A stretch of 64,000 nt of DNA from Bradyrhizobium japonicum USDA 6 (GCF_000284375.1 NC_017249.1:2892001-2956000), one strand, 5' to 3'. Positions 1 to 8,307 are shown, counted from the stretch's first letter. Numbers and translations: made by a program. Notes: generated from the sequence alone by a model not told the origin.

Positions 1-1
1 C

Positions 2-619
2 ACGGCGCTGGTGACGCTGCCGGTCCTGCTCGTGGTGTTTGCACTGCTGCATCTGCGCTGGCGGACGGCGCTCGTCGCCGGCGCTGCGACGGCGTTGATC
101 GCCGTAGCGCTCTGGGCCGTCTCGCCGCATCTGCGCGCGACCGTCGGCAAGTTCCAGAGCGATTACGAAAGGAGCCTGGAGGCCGACAACAATTCGATCA
201 GCGGCATGGGCTCGCGTCTCGAATACTGGCGGAAGTCCCTTGGGTTCATCGCCGACGCGCCGCTGATCGGGCACGGCACCGGCTCGATCCGCGGTCTGTT
301 CGCCGGCGTGGCCGCCAACCCGCACGACGACCCGCTGCGCGGCGAGATCGTCAGCAACCCGCACAATCAGACCCTCAGCAATGCCGTGCAGTGGGGCGTC
401 GTCGGCGTGCTGATCCTCTACGCGCTGTGGATCGCGCACCTCTTGATGTTTCGCGGCGAGGGGCTGGCCTGCTGGATCGGCATGCTGGTCGTGGTGCAGA
501 ACATGCTGTCCTCACTGCTCAACACGCATCTGTTCGATTTCACCTCGGGCTGGATCTACGTGCTCGGTGTTGGCGTCGCCGGCGGCATGGCGTTCGCCGC
601 GAGGAGAGCATCGAGCTAG
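2..619 (+). CDS. O-antigen ligase / polymerase-like membrane protein, C-terminal part
   Basis: The frame is open to the left edge, so the N-terminus lies outside the window; about 205 residues are visible. They show membrane segments, then a large hydrophilic loop holding the pattern SRLEYWRKSLGFIADAPLIG followed by GHGTGSIR and SNPHNQ. This pattern is typical of the periplasmic loop of the Wzy/WaaL (O-antigen ligase) family, which joins or polymerises glycans on undecaprenyl carriers at the periplasmic face of the inner membrane. Three further membrane segments close the protein. No partner polysaccharide gene is visible in the window. Ligase versus polymerase cannot be decided. Confidence 0.75.
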   Translation, partial: TALVTLPVLLVVFALLHLRWRTALVAGAATALIAVALWAVSPHLRATVGKFQSDYERSLEADNNSISGMGSRLEYWRKSLGFIADAPLIGHGTGSIRGLFAGVAANPHDDPLRGEIVSNPHNQTLSNAVQWGVVGVLILYALWIAHLLMFRGEGLACWIGMLVVVQNMLSSLLNTHLFDFTSGWIYVLGVGVAGGMAFAARRASS

Positions 620-1359
620 AGCGCGGCAATACTGTTCCAGACGAGGGTGAGGCCCGACAGGAACAACAGGCCGAGCACGACGTCGCCAAAATGCTTGTCG
701 TTCAGTGCGTGATAGACGCGGGCGCCGGCCCACGCGCCGATCAGCGTGCCCGGAAAGGCCACCAGCGCGAGCCAGACCACCTTGAATTCGACGAGACCTG
801 ATGCCGTCTGCAACGCCAGCGCGGTCGCGAGCACGGTGAAATTGAAGAGCTGGAAGATGCCGCGCCGCTCGTGCTTGTTCCAGCCGCGTATATTGGCCCA
901 GAGGATCGGCAGCGGCCCGGACAATCCGGCGAGGCCGCCGAGAATGCCACCGGCAAAGCCGATCGCGCCGTCGGCAATGCGGCCACCGAACGTCACGGCG
1001 AGGGGCCGCTTGTTGAGATAGAGAGCAGTCGAAAAGATCAGGATCAGCACGCCGACGCTCAGCTTGAACACTTTTGGATCGGCGGAGGCGATCAGCATGG
1101 TTCCGAGCGGCACGCCGATCAGGCCCCCGATCAGGAACGGCCAGACCAGCGACAGGTCGAAACTCTTCCACATCGACGGCAGTGTCGAGGTCTGCGCGAT
1201 CACCGAGCAGATCAGCACCAGGGGCACCGCGAGCGAGGGCGGCAGGACGTAGAGCCAGATGCCGAGCGCCATCAGCGCGGTCCCGAAGCCGGCCAGTCCC
1301 GAGACGAAGCCGCCGGCCAGCGCGCCGAACAGCAGCAGCGCATAAGTGAGCGTTTCCAA
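616..1359 (-). CDS. TauE/SafE family sulfite exporter-like permease
   Basis: A 247-residue hydrophobic protein with about eight membrane segments. It begins with the family-typical glycine-rich segment (GGFVSGLAGFGTALMALG), and the second half repeats the pattern (GFAGGILGGLAGLSGPLPILW), the internal duplication known from TauE/SafE (DUF81) permeases. The family moves small anions such as sulfite or sulfoacetate across the inner membrane. The substrate here is unknown because no sulfur genes lie nearby. It converges on the upstream O-antigen-ligase-like gene with a 4-bp overlap of the ends. Confidence 0.85.
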   Translation of the reverse strand: METLTYALLLFGALAGGFVSGLAGFGTALMALGIWLYVLPPSLAVPLVLICSVIAQTSTLPSMWKSFDLSLVWPFLIGGLIGVPLGTMLIASADPKVFKLSVGVLILIFSTALYLNKRPLAVTFGGRIADGAIGFAGGILGGLAGLSGPLPILWANIRGWNKHERRGIFQLFNFTVLATALALQTASGLVEFKVVWLALVAFPGTLIGAWAGARVYHALNDKHFGDVVLGLLFLSGLTLVWNSIAAL

Positions 1360-1590
1360 CAGATCGTCCTTGTCGCAATGGGCGATCCCGAACTGTTGAT
1401 CGCCAACGCCCGCATAGCACGGCTGCGGCCGTGCAGGTCAATTCCAAAACCGCACGCAAGCGTGACCCCCAACCGCGGGCATTCGCCAATGGCAGGCCTA
1501 CATGATGAGCGTACTTCAATCCGGGGGCCTGCCCGACGCCATGATGCGCTCTCATTGGCCTTTCCCCGAACGAGATGACGGAGAACGACC

Positions 1591-1857
1591 ATGACCCGCA
1601 CGAAGATTGCCGTTGCAGCCGCGCTGCTGTCTGCGGCGGCCCTGATCCCGACAATGGCGCAGGCGCAGTTCTCCGAACCCGCGGCCTATCAGGCGGCCCA
1701 TCCCGACCGCGATGTGCTGAACGGCGGCCAGCTCACGCCTGCGGGCAGAGCGGCGCAAGGGCTGCAGGGCGTGCCGAGCGATGCCTTCGCATCGCAGGCC
1801 TATCCGTCATCTGTTGCGCCGGTCGTCCGCCCGCGTCATCGCCGTCGCCACAATTGA
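1591..1857 (+). CDS. Small secreted protein of unknown function
   Basis: An 88-residue protein with a clear signal peptide (MTRTKIAVAAALLSAAALI, cleavage probably after AQA at about residue 25). A GGAG ribosome site lies upstream of the ATG. The mature part is about 60 residues and ends in an arginine/histidine-rich tail (RPRHRRRHN). It contains the segment DVLNGGQLTPAGRA. I do not recognise a characterised family. It is monocistronic and converges with the MocR-type gene, whose stop is 2 bp away. Confidence 0.7.
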   Translation: MTRTKIAVAAALLSAAALIPTMAQAQFSEPAAYQAAHPDRDVLNGGQLTPAGRAAQGLQGVPSDAFASQAYPSSVAPVVRPRHRRRHN

Positions 1858-1858
1858 T

Positions 1859-3229
1859 CTAGACGATCTGTCGGGTGTCGGCGGGCCTGTGCAGCGCGCC
1901 GACCAGGATGCGCAGCGCCTCGGTCAATTCGGCCCTGTTGCGCGCTGCGCCGAGCGAGACGCGTGCTGCGTGCGGCGGTGTTCCGTCCACCGTGAAGGCA
2001 TCGCCGGCGACGACTGCGAGACCATTCCGCAAGAGATGTGCCGCGACATCAGGACGGCCATCCGGCAGCCGCAGCCAGAGATGATGGGCGGCGGGCTTGG
2101 CCAGGAACTGAATGCCTTTCAGCGCGCGCTGCGCAAGCTGCTGGCGGCCGACCGCCTCGTTGCGGATGGCGGTGATGATGCGATCGGCGATGCCGTTCTC
2201 GATCCAATGCGTCACCAGCGCGACCATCAGCGGCGCCGGCATCTGCACGGTAGCCTGCAAGCCGGCACGCATGTCCCGCTGCGCCGCGTTGTCGGGCGTC
2301 ACGAGATAGGCGACGCGCAGCGCCGGCGCGATGCACTTCGACAGCGTGGTCGCGAGATAGGTCCGCTCCGGAACGAGGTTTGCGATCGGTGATGCCGAAC
2401 GGTCGAGCAGCCCGTAGGCATCGTCCTCGATCAGAATCGTATCGGCATCGCTGATGATCTTGGCGATGGCGCTGCGCCGTTCGGCGGAAAGCGTCGCGGT
2501 GGTCGGATTGTGCAGCGTCGGAATGAGATAGACGGCCTTCGGCCTGTGCGCGCGACAGGCCTTCGCCAGCGCATCGGGCAGGATGCCGCCGTCATCCATG
2601 GCGACACCGATGAGCTTGACGCCGAGCCGCGCCGCGGCGGCCTTGATGCCGGGGAAGGTGAGCGCTTCCGTCAGCACGACGTCGCCGGGCCGCGCGAGAT
2701 GCGCGAGCAGGTTGAACAGGATCGTCTGCGTGCCGGGAAAGATCACGAGCCTGTCGGCGTGCGCGTGCGGAACGCGTGCACGCATCCAGCGGGCCGCGAC
2801 CTCGCGCTCATGCGCGCTGCCGCCGGGCGGCTGATAGTTGAGATGCGCCGTCAGGCCCGATTGCGCGCGGATGGCTTCCATCCCGGCAATGATCCGCTCG
2901 TCGAGCTGCGCTTCCAGCGGATGCGGCGGCACGTTCATCGAGAGGTCGATCGCGACCGGATGCGGCAGGTCGACCGCGCGGCGCGCGCTGGTCTCGGATA
3001 CGAATGAGCCTTGTCCGACACGGGCTTCCATGATGCCGCGGCGCCGCGCCTCGGTGTAGGCACGCGTCACCGTGGTGAGGTCGATGCCGAGGGCCTTGGC
3101 CAGCGCGCGCTGCGTCGGCAGCTGCTGGCCGCGCACCAGCCGGCCCGCGGCGATGTCGGCCTCCATGGCCTCGACGATGCGCTGGTAGCGCGGCCCGCTC
3201 AGCTCCGAGATTGTAGGGGTCCAATCCAT
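1859..3229 (-). CDS. MocR-family transcriptional regulator (GntR winged helix fused to aminotransferase-like domain)
   Basis: About 456 residues. An N-terminal GntR-type winged helix (roughly residues 10-75; QQLPTQRALAKALGIDLTTVTRAY) is joined to a fold-type-I aminotransferase-like domain. That domain has the HNPTTAT and IEDDAYGLL segments and the PLP-binding lysine candidate in TTLSKCIAPALR. MocR proteins use PLP or an amino-acid adduct as effector and usually bind direct repeats. I chose the ATG at 3229 because similar proteins begin near WTPTI; an in-frame ATG at 3244 is the alternative. The gene is divergent from the DUF983 gene, with a direct-repeat operator candidate between them, which suggests control of that gene or of itself. 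Confidence 0.85.
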   Translation of the reverse strand: MDWTPTISELSGPRYQRIVEAMEADIAAGRLVRGQQLPTQRALAKALGIDLTTVTRAYTEARRRGIMEARVGQGSFVSETSARRAVDLPHPVAIDLSMNVPPHPLEAQLDERIIAGMEAIRAQSGLTAHLNYQPPGGSAHEREVAARWMRARVPHAHADRLVIFPGTQTILFNLLAHLARPGDVVLTEALTFPGIKAAAARLGVKLIGVAMDDGGILPDALAKACRAHRPKAVYLIPTLHNPTTATLSAERRSAIAKIISDADTILIEDDAYGLLDRSASPIANLVPERTYLATTLSKCIAPALRVAYLVTPDNAAQRDMRAGLQATVQMPAPLMVALVTHWIENGIADRIITAIRNEAVGRQQLAQRALKGIQFLAKPAAHHLWLRLPDGRPDVAAHLLRNGLAVVAGDAFTVDGTPPHAARVSLGAARNRAELTEALRILVGALHRPADTRQIV

Positions 3230-3254
3230 GCAATTTAGGCCCATATCCTTTGAA

Positions 3255-3284
3255 TGTATGGATGCAAGATATTATTGTATGGAT
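3255..3284. promoter_or_regulatory. Candidate MocR operator: two direct repeats of TGTATGGAT
   Basis: TGTATGGAT occurs at 3255-3263 and again at 3276-3284. The 21-bp start-to-start spacing is two helical turns. A third, inverted and imperfect copy (ATCCATGCA, 3224-3232) overlaps the MocR start codon. Direct repeats on one face of the helix are the typical target layout of MocR regulators such as GabR and PdxR. Binding is inferred. Confidence 0.55.
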
Positions 3285-3308
3285 CAGCTAAAAGGAAGAG
3301 GTGCTGTG

Positions 3309-3737
3309 ATGGCAACCGGTTCAGTCTCTCTCACGAAGGCGATGTGGCGCGGCTTCTTGGGCAAGTGCCCGAACTGCGGCGAAGGACACATGTTCGGCCG
3401 TTTCCTGAAGGTCGCCGACAGCTGCGACCATTGCGGCGAGGAACTGTTTCACCAGCGCGCCGATGACTTCCCGGCCTATCTCGTGATGGTCGTGGTTGGC
3501 CATCTCGTGGTGCCGGCGATCCTCGCGGTCGAGACGGCCTATGCGCCGGCGGTCTGGCTGCAACTGGCGGTGTGGCTGCCGGTGACGCTATTCGCTTCGC
3601 TCGCGCTGCTGCAGCCGACCAAGGGCGCCATCGTCGGCCTGCAATGGCAGATCGGCATGCATGGCTTTGAGGCGGGCAAGCTGCGGCGTGAGGCCGTCGC
3701 GCCCGTCCTCGTGAAGGCAAACACCCGCGCGGCCTGA
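3309..3737 (+). CDS. DUF983 family membrane protein with zinc-ribbon-like cysteines
   Basis: A 142-residue protein when started at the ATG at 3309, which has a GGAAGAG ribosome site just upstream. The same frame is open further back but runs into the operator region. Two CxxC pairs (CPNCGEGH and CDHCGEE, residues about 18-45) form a probable zinc ribbon. Two membrane segments follow (around VMVVVGHLVVPAILAV and WLPVTLFASLALL). DUF983 is common in alphaproteobacteria and has no established function. The gene is divergent from the MocR regulator. Confidence 0.85.
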   Translation: MATGSVSLTKAMWRGFLGKCPNCGEGHMFGRFLKVADSCDHCGEELFHQRADDFPAYLVMVVVGHLVVPAILAVETAYAPAVWLQLAVWLPVTLFASLALLQPTKGAIVGLQWQIGMHGFEAGKLRREAVAPVLVKANTRAA

Positions 3738-3797
3738 GAGGCCGCAGCGTTTACATCGCGCGCGCGGCCGCTACACTCCATCGTAGAAACAAGAACG

Positions 3798-4523
3798 ATG
3801 GAAACGCCGATGGCCGCACGCGCGAAGACTTTTCTGCTCTGTCATGGCGCATGGTCCGGCGGATGGGCCTGGAAGAAGATGCATCCGCTGATGGCGCAGG
3901 CCGGCCACCGGCTGGTGGGGCCGACCTACACCGGGCTCGGCGAGCGCGCGCACCTGGCCAGTCCCGCGATCGATCTCGAGACGCACATCAGGGACATCCT
4001 CAACGTCATCAAGTTCGAGGACCTCAACGATATCGTGCTGCTCGGCCACAGCTATGGCGGCATGGTCGCGACCGGTGTCGCCGATCGCGCGCGCGAGCGC
4101 GTCACGCAACTGATCTATCTCGACGCCTTCGTGCCGCGTGACGGCCAGTCGCTGTTCGATCTCAATGAGGGCGGGCGCGAGCCGATGCGCAAGGCGGCTG
4201 CCGCGGGCGACGGCTACCGTATCCCGCCGAATCCGCCGCCGCCGGATACGCCGCAGGTCGATCTCGACTGGCTCAATGCGCGCCGCATCAACATGCCGAT
4301 CAAATGTTTCGAGACGAGGCTCAAGCTCGAACACGGCGAACCGGCGATGCCGCGCAGCTACATCTATTGCAAGCGCGTTCCGCCGGGCGATGTGTTCGGG
4401 CAGTTCGCGAAGCGCACGAAGAGCGAGGAGGGCTGGCGCTATTTCGAGCTCGATGCGAGTCATGCGCCGAACGTGACGGCGCCCGGGGCGTTGATGGCGG
4501 TGTTGGAGAAGATTGTGGCCTGA
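3798..4523 (+). CDS. Alpha/beta hydrolase, esterase-like
   Basis: A 241-residue cytoplasmic protein with an alpha/beta-hydrolase fold. The oxyanion region is LCHGAWSGGWAW near the N-terminus. The nucleophile elbow GHSYGG places the catalytic serine at residue 85. The C-terminal histidine candidate lies in ELDASHAPN. The overall pattern (HGAWSGGW, GERAHL, LDAFVP) matches the plant-type esterase/hydroxynitrile-lyase-like bacterial hydrolases. The natural substrate cannot be told from the sequence. A palindromic repeat lies immediately downstream. Confidence 0.85.
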   Translation: METPMAARAKTFLLCHGAWSGGWAWKKMHPLMAQAGHRLVGPTYTGLGERAHLASPAIDLETHIRDILNVIKFEDLNDIVLLGHSYGGMVATGVADRARERVTQLIYLDAFVPRDGQSLFDLNEGGREPMRKAAAAGDGYRIPPNPPPPDTPQVDLDWLNARRINMPIKCFETRLKLEHGEPAMPRSYIYCKRVPPGDVFGQFAKRTKSEEGWRYFELDASHAPNVTAPGALMAVLEKIVA

Positions 4524-4530
4524 CCCACAG

Positions 4531-4635
4531 CCGTCATTCCGGGGCTCGCGAAGCGAGAGCCCGGAATCCATCAGGCGGCAGAGTCGGTGGATGAATGGAT
4601 CCCGGGTTCGCGACTTCGTCGCGCCCCGGAATGGC
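4531..4635. repeat. Palindromic intergenic repeat, family A (CCGTCATTCCGGGG...)
   Basis: Starts with CCGTCATTCCGGGG and ends with CCCCGGAATGGC. It contains the GAA-capped hairpin CTCGC-GAA-GCGAG (4545-4557) and a second stem, GCGAC-TTC-GTCGC. Related copies lie at 32075, 32468 and 42057. It sits between the hydrolase gene and the end of the RNase P gene. Confidence 0.75.
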
Positions 4636-4673
4636 ACCATTTGAATGGCTGCGCGCTGGTGCCTCAAAATGGT

Positions 4674-4705
4674 GAGGGGTCCGATGCGCTAGCATCGAAC
4701 CCCTC
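4674..4705 (-). terminator. Hairpin terminator of the RNase P RNA gene
   Basis: Read on the minus strand, GAGGGGT-TCGATGC is mirrored by GCATCGG-ACCCCTC across a short central loop, followed by ACCATTTT. The stem is long and GC-rich with a short U-containing tail. It lies just beyond the predicted 3' end of rnpB. Confidence 0.65.
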
Positions 4706-4713
4706 GTTGCAAG

Positions 4714-5141
4714 ATATCAGCCGGCCTGTAAGCCGGGTTCTGTAAGGCACCGTCCGCTTGCGCAAACGATACGTGACGGCCATTCCTCTGGGACCATGTT
4801 TGCACATGGCCTCGAGCAACCTACCCGGACGGCGGGCCTGACATCGCCCCGCGGCGTTATCGCTTGCGCGAACAGCCCGCTACGCCGTCCCTATTCGGTT
4901 TTGCTCCCGGTGGGGTTTACCATGCCGGCTCCGTTGCCGGAGCCGCGGTGCGCTCTTACCGCACCTTTTCACCCTTACCCCGCGAAGCCGAAGGCGAAGC
5001 GGGGCGGTTCGTTCTCTGTGGCACTTTCCCTGGGGTTGCCCCCGCCGGACGTTATCCGGCACCGTATGTCAAGGGAGCCCGGACTTTCCTCCCCGGCGGC
5101 CTTTCGGCACCTGCCGGAGCGGCCGTCCGGCCGACTGACCG
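4714..5141 (-). ncRNA. rnpB: RNase P RNA (bacterial type A)
   Basis: About 428 nt on the minus strand. The 5' part carries the conserved core GGAGGAAAGTCCGGGCTCC, and the 3' part ends with AGAACCCGGCTTACAGGCC followed by GGCTGATATC, both signatures of the bacterial catalytic RNA that removes the 5' leader of pre-tRNAs. The exact ends are estimated from these blocks and from the promoter and terminator. It is divergent from the DGPF/ECF pair. Open reading frames across it are artefacts. Confidence 0.95.
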
Positions 5142-5146
5142 GGTAC

Positions 5147-5176
5147 GCATGGAGCATTTGTGACGGTTCCGTCAAG
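5147..5176 (-). promoter_or_regulatory. Probable promoter of rnpB
   Basis: On the minus strand, CTTGAC (plus 5171-5176) matches the alphaproteobacterial -35 element. It is followed after about 17 nt by a weak -10 (CCATGC, plus 5147-5152), a few bases before the estimated start of the RNA. Confidence 0.45.
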
Positions 5177-5288
5177 CCGAGATCGACGGGCAGGCATCGG
5201 CTGAAATAATTTATCCCGAAGATGTCGTTTGGAGCATGCCCCGTTCGACTGGATGCCGGCGATGCAGCCGAACAACAGGAGTTGAGCA

Positions 5289-5642
5289 ATGCAGTATCTG
5301 CTGATGATCTACCAGAACGAAGTCGAATACGCGAAGAACGACGCTGCCACGGCCCAGAAGATGATGGCGGAATACCAGACTTTCACGCAAGGCATCGTCC
5401 AGAGCGGCAATTTCAAGGCCGGCGACCGGCTCCAGCCGACCACGACCGCGACGACGGTGCGTGTGCGCGACGGCAAGATGCTGGCGACCGATGGGCCGTT
5501 TGCGGAGACGCGCGAACAGCTTGGCGGCTACTATCTGGTCGAGGCCAAGGATCTCAATGCCGCGATCGAGATCGCGGCGCGCATTCCAAGCGCGCGCATC
5601 GGGTCGATCGAGGTGCGGCCGATCTGGGTCTACGACAAGTGA
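5289..5642 (+). CDS. DGPF / YCII-related domain protein
   Basis: A 117-residue protein with the typical start MQYLLMIYQNE and the diagnostic motif ATDGPFAETREQLGGYY around residues 66-82. An AGGAG ribosome site lies just upstream. Proteins of this type are small ferredoxin-fold dimers of unknown enzymatic role. They are habitually encoded next to ECF42-type sigma factors, as here, where the sigma-factor gene starts 22 bp downstream. The pair is probably one operon and the protein a likely target or cofactor of that sigma system. Confidence 0.9.
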   Translation: MQYLLMIYQNEVEYAKNDAATAQKMMAEYQTFTQGIVQSGNFKAGDRLQPTTTATTVRVRDGKMLATDGPFAETREQLGGYYLVEAKDLNAAIEIAARIPSARIGSIEVRPIWVYDK

Positions 5643-5664
5643 CGGCCGGGCCGCGCATCGACGC

Positions 5665-6897
5665 ATGAATCCAGGCGAGGTTGACAAGATCTTCCGTGAT
5701 GAGGCGGGGCGGGCGCTGGCCACCCTGATCCGCCTCGTCGGCGATTTTGATCTCGCCGAGGATGCTCTCCAGGATGCCTTTGCGGTCGCGCTCGAGCACT
5801 GGTCGACGTGCGCGATACCGGACAATCCGCGCGCCTGGCTGGTCAACGTCGCCCGCAACAAGGCGATCGACCGGGTCCGCCGCCAGATCGCGTTCCGCGG
5901 CAAGCAGCAGGCGCTCGTGCACGAGCTCGAGCTGAACGCGCAAGCGCCGGACGAGCCGCCTGCGATGCTCGACGACGACATGCTGCGGCTGATCTTCACC
6001 TGCTGCCATCCCGCGTTCGCGCCCGAGGTCCAGGTCGCATTGACGCTGCGCACCGTCGGCGGGCTCTCGACCGCGCAGGTCGCGCGCGCCTTCCTGGTCA
6101 GCGAAGAGGCGATGGCGCAGCGCCTGGTCCGCGCCAAGCAGAAGATCAGGCTCGCCGGCATTCCCTATGAGGTGCCCGAGCGCGACACGATGGCGCCGCG
6201 GCTCGATGGCGTGCTCGCGGTGATCTATCTGGTCTTCACCGAAGGCTATGTCGCAACCGAGGGTGCGGATTTGATGCGGCCCGATCTCGCCGCCGAGGCC
6301 ATCCGGCTCGGCCGTTTGCTCGACCGGCTGATGCCTGATCGCAGCAGCATCAAGGGGCTCCTGGCCTTGATGCTGCTTCATGATGCGCGCCGCGCCGGGC
6401 GCGAGACGCCGGCCGGCGACATCGTGTTGCTGGAAGAGCAGGACCGCACGCTCTGGGATCGCGCGCAGATCGAGGCCGGCCTGCGGCTGGTGGACGATGC
6501 GCTGCGTGTGCCCGGCCCGCCGCAAGCTTATGCGGTGCAGGCCGCGATCGCCGCGCTGCATGCGCGTGCGCCGAGTTTTGAGCAGACCGATTGGCCGCAG
6601 ATCGCCGGACTCTATGAGGTGCTGCTGCGCATCAGTCCGTCTCCGGTGATCGAGCTCAACCACGCCGCGGCAGTGTCGATGGTCGACGGTCCGGGGCGTG
6701 CGCTCGATCTCGTCGACGCGACCGCCGCGCGCGGCGGGCTTCGTGGCTATGAACTGTTGCCGGCGGTGCGTGCCGATCTGCTACGAAGATTGGGGCGTAA
6801 GGACGAGGCGCGCGAGGCGTATCGCGCGGCGACGGAGGCGACGCAGCTGGAGCCGTTGCGGCGGCTCTATGCGCGACGGATGCGGGAGATGGAGTAG
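5665..6897 (+). CDS. ECF42-type RNA polymerase sigma factor with C-terminal extension
   Basis: 410 residues from the ATG at 5665; the same frame runs upstream over the DGPF gene but that part is not coding. Region 2 (DFDLAEDALQDAFAVAL, DNPRAWLVNVARNKAIDRVRR) and region 4 (LSTAQVARAFLVSEEAMAQRLVRAKQKIR) are clear. They are followed by about 230 residues of helical, TPR-like C-terminal domain (DUF6596 type). ECF42 factors carry this extension instead of a separate anti-sigma factor, and none is encoded here. The gene is preceded by its usual DGPF partner. The signal sensed is unknown. Confidence 0.9.
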   Translation: MNPGEVDKIFRDEAGRALATLIRLVGDFDLAEDALQDAFAVALEHWSTCAIPDNPRAWLVNVARNKAIDRVRRQIAFRGKQQALVHELELNAQAPDEPPAMLDDDMLRLIFTCCHPAFAPEVQVALTLRTVGGLSTAQVARAFLVSEEAMAQRLVRAKQKIRLAGIPYEVPERDTMAPRLDGVLAVIYLVFTEGYVATEGADLMRPDLAAEAIRLGRLLDRLMPDRSSIKGLLALMLLHDARRAGRETPAGDIVLLEEQDRTLWDRAQIEAGLRLVDDALRVPGPPQAYAVQAAIAALHARAPSFEQTDWPQIAGLYEVLLRISPSPVIELNHAAAVSMVDGPGRALDLVDATAARGGLRGYELLPAVRADLLRRLGRKDEAREAYRAATEATQLEPLRRLYARRMREME

Positions 6898-6909
6898 CTG
6901 CCACATACT

Positions 6910-6997
6910 CCGTCATTGCGAGGAGCGAAGCGACGAAGCAATCCAGACTGTTTCCGCGGAGACAGTCTGGATTGCTTCGCTGCGCTCGCAATGACGG
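6910..6997. repeat. Palindromic intergenic repeat, family B (CCGTCATTGCGAGG...)
   Basis: An 88-bp near-perfect palindrome, CCGTCATTGCGAG...CTCGCAATGACGG, with the inner arms CGAAGCAATCCAGACTG and CAGTCTGGATTGCTTCG. A second copy lies at 18433-18519 between ftsW and murG. It sits between the convergent sigma-factor and amidase genes, where the stem could also terminate transcription from both sides. Confidence 0.85.
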
Positions 6998-7013
6998 AGT
7001 GTGGCTTGCACCG

Positions 7014-7877
7014 TTACTTCGCCGCGACGGCCGTCGCATCGGCCGGCAGGCTCGCGAGCAACGCCTGCAATGTCGACAGCGTCGAGTGATCCGCGACACC
7101 ATCGAGCCGCGCCGGGCGGAAATGGCGCTGGAAGGCGGTGACGACTTCCATCGTCGCGGCGTCGTATTTGCCGGTCAGCGGCACGCCGTAGCCGTATCGG
7201 GCGAGCGCCTGCTGCAGGCTCAGCACCTCGTCGCTGATGGTGCCGAGCATCAGGCTCTCGCCGCGCACGACCGGCGCGGGCGTCACCCAGTGGCCAACGC
7301 CGGAATTGGCCAGCGAATGCCACGGAAATTTCTCGCCGGGATCCTTCTTGCGCGCGGGCGCGACGTCGGAATGGCCGAGCACCCGGTGCGCGGCCACCTT
7401 GCGGCGAAGCATGATGCCGCGGCACAGCGTGATCACGGCGGCGATCTGGCGCAGCGGATATTCCGGATAGCCCCAGTCATGGCCGCGATTGATGATCTCG
7501 ATGCCGATCGAGCAGGAGTTGATGTCGTCCTCGCCGGCCCAGGACGAGACGCCCGCGTGCCAGGCGCGCTTGGCCTCGGGCACGCATTGCACGATGCGGC
7601 CGTCCTCCAGCACGACGTAATGCGCCGACACTTCGGTGCCCGCCGTGCACAGTCGCGCCAGCGCGCCCTCGACGTCGGGCATGCCGGTGTAGTGCAGCAC
7701 GATCATATCCGGCTGCCGTCCCTTGTTGCGGTCGCCATGGTTGGGCGAAGGGATGATGTCGGAGACGATCGAGGAATCCGGCTCGAACGTCCGCGTGTTC
7801 GCCGCGGCCTTGGGAACCGGGAGAACGCGTTGACGCTTCGAATCAGATCCAGACGGCGTGGAAGGACCGGACGGCAT
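7014..7877 (-). CDS. N-acetylmuramoyl-L-alanine amidase (AmpD-like, with peptidoglycan-binding domain)
   Basis: 287 residues. An amidase_2 domain spans roughly residues 40-190, with zinc ligand candidates H62 (LHYTG), H169 (LGHSDVAP) and D179 (KKDPGEKFPW). A C-terminal PG_binding_1 domain (about 210-275; LQQALARYGYGVPLTGKYD) follows. The family cuts the bond between MurNAc and L-alanine in peptidoglycan fragments. No signal peptide is visible, which fits cytoplasmic recycling of anhydro-muropeptides. It is divergent from the peptidoglycan synthesis cluster. Confidence 0.9.
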   Translation of the reverse strand: MPSGPSTPSGSDSKRQRVLPVPKAAANTRTFEPDSSIVSDIIPSPNHGDRNKGRQPDMIVLHYTGMPDVEGALARLCTAGTEVSAHYVVLEDGRIVQCVPEAKRAWHAGVSSWAGEDDINSCSIGIEIINRGHDWGYPEYPLRQIAAVITLCRGIMLRRKVAAHRVLGHSDVAPARKKDPGEKFPWHSLANSGVGHWVTPAPVVRGESLMLGTISDEVLSLQQALARYGYGVPLTGKYDAATMEVVTAFQRHFRPARLDGVADHSTLSTLQALLASLPADATAVAAK

Positions 7878-8307
7878 AGACAGCTCAAGCAGGACAAAGA
7901 GTGGGCCAAGCCCTTCTCTTTACTATTCCTTTACCCTCCGCCGCACGCAATCGCGCGGCGCGGTTAATGGATGCATTTTGGCGCATGTGTGTGGATGGAG
8001 CATCACCGACGCGTCACCTTTTTGACTTGTAACGAGCCGATCAACGCTTTCTTAACGCTAAGGGCCGTTACTGAGGATTGAAGAGCCGACCCGCGTCCGG
8101 AGGCGGCCAAAGCGTATTTTGGCTCGAAATCCCATGGCTGCCCGACAAATTCCACTGGGAACTCTGGGTTTGCGGCCCGGGATGACCGGGCCCGGTAACC
8201 ATGCTGGACGAGGGTTGGGTCGTGGAACCGCCGCGACGCGGAATTATTCGAGGCGTTATGGACTCGCTCGTCCCAGATCTCGCATGGACGCTCTGCGGGT
8301 GTGGCGC
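7878..8307. other. Divergent intergenic region upstream of the dcw cluster
   Basis: About 430 bp without a convincing gene. No MraZ-like reading frame is present. It must hold the promoter of the division cluster. A TTGACT hexamer lies in the AT-richer stretch near 8028, but no good -10 at standard spacing was found. The frame of rsmH is open back to 8119 without coding character. Confidence 0.5.

Noticed and set aside
512..1654. A 380-codon minus-strand frame over the TauE/SafE gene
   Set aside because: Low-complexity Arg/Ala/Gly translation in a different frame from a well-conserved membrane protein; typical high-GC shadow.
4714..5141. Open reading frames of 60-137 codons across the RNase P gene
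   Set aside because: The region is fully explained by the conserved RNA.
6910..6997. Palindromic repeats as CRISPR arrays or insertion-sequence ends
   Set aside because: Single palindromes without spacers, transposase or target duplications.
8140..8240. TGGGA/TGGGT/CGGGA repeats before rsmH as MraZ boxes
   Set aside because: The spacing is irregular (9 bp, then longer), whereas MraZ boxes have a regular 10-bp period, and no mraZ gene is present.
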